From: Bacteroides sp.
GTDB lineage: Bacteria; Bacteroidota; Bacteroidia; Bacteroidales; Bacteroidaceae
Assembly: GCA_022648295.1 (NCBI GenBank)
Contig: JALCME010000022.1
Span: 34,688 to 98,687 of the forward strand
Direction of reading: 5' to 3'
Length of the DNA stretch: 64,000 bases
The notes below the pieces were generated by a model that saw only the letters and a list, made by a program, of their open reading frames with translations, did not search any database and was not told where the DNA came from. Below are positions 62,468-64,000 of this stretch, one piece after another (the stretch's first letter is position 1; every line of letters starts with the position of its first letter). The translations under genes and the position numbers were made by a program.

Positions 62468-62971
62468 ATGAGATATGTAAAATGGATTTTTGTTGTATTG
62501 CTAATTAGTTCATTGACCTCTTTCGTAGAAAAAAATAAGCCAAATAGAGGCTTAGACGTGGGTGATATAGCTCCAGATTTTAAATTTAAGTCTATGTTTG
62601 ATAAGCAGGAAGATCAAAAATTGTCTTATTTAAAGGGGCAGTATGTATTGCTCTGCTTTTGGGCGAGTTATGATGCACAATCGCGCATGCAAAATGTTTG
62701 TTTGAATAATGTTCTTCATGCCATGAATTCTGATAAACTGAGAATGGTTTCAGTTTCATTTGATGAAAATAGATCAATATTTGAAGAGACCATTCGAAAA
62801 GATCAAATAGTTAAATCTGTCTATTGTTTTGTAGAGACAAAGGGAAAATCTTCTGATTTATTTCAGGAATATCGTTTATCTAGGGGATTGACTAACTATT
62901 TATTAGATGCTAATGGTGTCATTATAGTCAAAAACATCTCGGCCAAAATGCTTTCTGCATATATCAATTAA
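62468..62971 (+). CDS. Thioredoxin-fold exported protein lacking the CxxC motif
   Basis: 167 residues. A short hydrophobic N-terminus (about 5-20) suggests export or anchoring. The body follows the AhpC/TlpA-like pattern: GLDVGDIAPDFKFKSMF, YVLLCFWASYDAQSRMQN, MVSVSFDENRSIFEETI, LTNYLLDANGVIIVKNIS. Where TlpA/ResA have WxxxCxxC, this has WASYDAQS, so both redox cysteines are missing and thiol oxidoreduction is unlikely. Function unknown. Confidence 0.82.
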   Translation: MRYVKWIFVVLLISSLTSFVEKNKPNRGLDVGDIAPDFKFKSMFDKQEDQKLSYLKGQYVLLCFWASYDAQSRMQNVCLNNVLHAMNSDKLRMVSVSFDENRSIFEETIRKDQIVKSVYCFVETKGKSSDLFQEYRLSRGLTNYLLDANGVIIVKNISAKMLSAYIN

Positions 62972-62997
62972 ATTACTTAAGATGATAAATCACTAGT

Positions 62998-63096
62998 GTC
63001 CACTAAAAATGTGGACGACTAAATATTAAGACTGCTCAACAAATATATCAATCGCCACTAATGCCTTTTAAGAAGCATAGGTATATTGTTGAGCAG
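62998..63096. repeat. Hairpins between the thioredoxin-fold gene and the IS remnant
   Basis: GTCCAC (62998-63003) pairs with GTGGAC (63011-63016). ACTGCTCAACA-a-ATATA (63031-63047) is almost fully complementary to 63081-63096, and the T-rich run after 63097 makes the latter a possible terminator. TCCACTAAAAA occurs at 62999-63009 and again at 63150-63160; these may be IS-end or target-duplication traces. No gene is seen in 62972-63262. Confidence 0.45.
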
Positions 63097-63262
63097 TTTA
63101 ACTTTTATTTCTTTTCTGTTTTTTACTTTTATACTTGAATACATAAGCATCCACTAAAAAACGCAAAGAGTTCTTTGAAATGATTGAATATTGGTCTTAT
63201 ACAACGATTATTCGAGCGAACGGACTTGATTCTGTTACTTTGCATTCTTAATTGAATAGCAT

Positions 63263-63373
63263 ATGTTTCAAGATAAATACGTTTTCGCTCAACTGACTGC
63301 ATTTCTCAACAGAAGTAAGTTTAATCGAATCGTATCAAAATACGATGGAGACCCGTTGGCGGAATTAAATTAG
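63263..63373 (+). pseudogene. Truncated IS4-type (DUF4372) transposase N-terminus
   Basis: The frame from ATG 63263 encodes MFQDKYVFAQLTAFLNRSKF and then NRIVSKYDGD, which I recognise as the start of Bacteroidales IS4-family transposases with a DUF4372 domain. After KYDGD the match stops at base 63350, where the inverted repeat begins, and a stop (TAG, 63371-63373) follows six unrelated residues. Full transposases have about 380-430 residues, so this is a broken remnant. Confidence 0.7.
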
Positions 63374-63398
63374 TGCATATTTAATTCCGCCAACGGGT
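63351..63398. repeat. Perfect 20-bp inverted repeat with 8-nt loop
   Basis: ACCCGTTGGCGGAATTAAAT (63351-63370) is the exact reverse complement of 63379-63398, with loop TAGTGCAT. It begins precisely where the IS4 transposase homology ends. Another short hairpin (ATCGTAT/ATACGAT, 63329-63346) lies just before, inside the IS fragment. Confidence 0.85.
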
Positions 63399-63528
63399 AT
63401 AACTTAAATATGAATATGGAAATATAATAAGCGAGGAATATAGGTACAATAAAGAGTGAGTCAAAAGCTATAATAAAAGTAACCATCCACATCTCCGCCT
63501 TGAGTAATGCAAGTGATATTTTATTTTT

Positions 63529-63562
63529 GTTCCCTGAACATAAAAATAAAAATCATGGGAAC
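63529..63562 (+). promoter_or_regulatory. Inverted repeat enclosing the start codon of the TnpA-like ORF
   Basis: GTTCCC (63529-63534) pairs with GGGAAC (63557-63562), and the ATG at 63555 lies at the edge of the right arm. The stem could hold translation of the transposition gene low. Confidence 0.35.
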
Positions 63563-63887
63563 AATAAACAAAGTAGATTATGCAGCCGCTTATCGTCAGT
63601 TTGCCACTTATGGCAATGGTCGTTCACTAAAGCAATTTTGTAGGGATGAAGATTTTGATTACAGCTGTCTCCGGCGTTATGCCACCAAAAGCTTTTGGAA
63701 TCAACAAATGAATCAACCTAACTCTCGATTGCAATCAGAATCATTGATTCCTTTGGAAGTAGATTTCCGGGAAAGCATATCGGAAGAAAAAGTAAAATCT
63801 CCCTCGATGAAGGAATCCATATTGATAAGTGATATAAACGTTCATTTATCCAACGGTCTGGAGGGACGCCAACAAGAGACGTCCTGA
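63555..63887 (+). CDS. IS66 TnpA-like accessory protein
   Basis: 110 residues from the ATG at 63555 (MGTINKVDYAAAYRQFATYG); an earlier in-frame start at 63507 is possible but adds an unlikely leader. The helix-turn-helix-like part (RSLKQFCRDEDFDYSCLRRY, then FWNQQ) follows the pattern of IS66 OrfA proteins, which probably bind DNA. The end DINVHLSNGLEGRQQETS stops where longer relatives seem to continue, so a truncation or frameshift is possible; an open +1 frame follows. Confidence 0.55.
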   Translation: MGTINKVDYAAAYRQFATYGNGRSLKQFCRDEDFDYSCLRRYATKSFWNQQMNQPNSRLQSESLIPLEVDFRESISEEKVKSPSMKESILISDINVHLSNGLEGRQQETS

Positions 63888-64000
63888 ATCTGTCTTCGAG
63901 TCCATATACCGTGATTTGTACGCAACTTACCGCAAACGTCTTTCTTCGGACAGCCGAAACCAAAAAGAAGCACAATGGATGAAACGGTTGCAGATTATAG
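63838..64000 (+). other. Open +1 frame overlapping the TnpA-like end and leaving the window
   Basis: From 63838 to the window end one frame is open without a normal start. It encodes a plausible helical sequence with SVFESIYRDLYATYRKRL and NQKEAQWMKRLQII. It overlaps the last 50 bp of the TnpA-like ORF in the +1 frame, so it could be the continuation of that protein after a frameshift, or the next gene of the element. Confidence 0.35.

Larger units (their letters stand above)
63479..64000 (+). mobile_element. Left part of an IS66-like element (runs off the window)
   Basis: GTAACCATCC at 63479 resembles the GTAA-type ends of IS66 elements, followed by a TnpA-like ORF. The right end, TnpB and TnpC are outside the window. 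The exact boundary is inference. Confidence 0.4.

Noticed and set aside
62998..63160. Intact IS with terminal repeats
   Set aside because: Repeated TCCACTAAAAA and hairpins are suggestive, but no full-length transposase or matching right end is present in the window.

Overview
The window looks like chromosomal DNA of a gut Bacteroidales species (Bacteroides or Phocaeicola type). The reasons are AT-rich DNA, SusC/SusD and GH92 genes, Bacteroidota-only families (DUF4296, DUF6266, DUF4738, TamL, HU-CCDC81/SPOR), weak Shine-Dalgarno sequences, and many -7 boxes of the Bacteroidota form TAnnTTTG. I found no rRNA, tRNA or CRISPR array. The species cannot be settled by reading alone.

Layout. 1-5237: 3' part of a 2-hydroxyacyl-CoA dehydratase activase-like giant, a TetR regulator and an MscS channel. 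5319-11327: a redox block on the minus strand (flavodoxin, fused NapH/NapG-like ferredoxin membrane protein, twin-arginine ferredoxin aldo/keto reductase, then an iron alcohol dehydrogenase) facing an AraC regulator. 11474-12294: a two-gene membrane-protein pair; the second is an 88-residue protein carrying the Na+-decarboxylase beta-subunit signature GGADGPT. 12301-17370: AraC regulator, ACR3 arsenite exporter, Crp/Fnr regulator, alpha/beta hydrolase, amidohydrolase. 17745-19892: GAPDH and a divergent GlxA-type regulator. 20008-29815: a polysaccharide utilisation operon (SusC, SusD, glycerophosphodiesterase, DUF218 protein, GH92). 30303-31010: a DUF6266 gene behind a 10-bp periodic repeat. 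31091-37648: a tripartite RND efflux operon with a divergent AraC regulator.

The second half is mostly housekeeping. 37866-43738: ileS, DksA-like, lspA, DUF4296 lipoprotein and a small unknown gene. 43689-48425: TrmH-family methylase, TamL, DUF3332 and a metallo-hydrolase. 48595-52775: uxaC facing a LacI regulator and uxaB (hexuronate catabolism). 52825-62971: an outer-membrane barrel, YgiD plus an orphan partner, FHA and HU/SPOR proteins, rfbC-ugd-lipoprotein, an RhlE-like helicase, serB and a thioredoxin-fold protein. 62998-64000: mobile-element wreckage, with an IS4-type transposase stump cut off at a perfect 20-bp inverted repeat, then the start of an IS66-like element running off the window.

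The most promising biology is the GH92 operon. By motif alignment the GH92 general-acid Glu is replaced by Gln (Q647), and the gene is co-transcribed with a phosphodiesterase. Together this points to a mannosyl-phosphodiester substrate rather than ordinary alpha-mannan. Next in interest are the 88-residue GGADGPT mini-protein, the exported ferredoxin/aldo-keto reductase redox operon, and the 10-11-bp periodic CTCCG repeats found in two unrelated intergenic regions.
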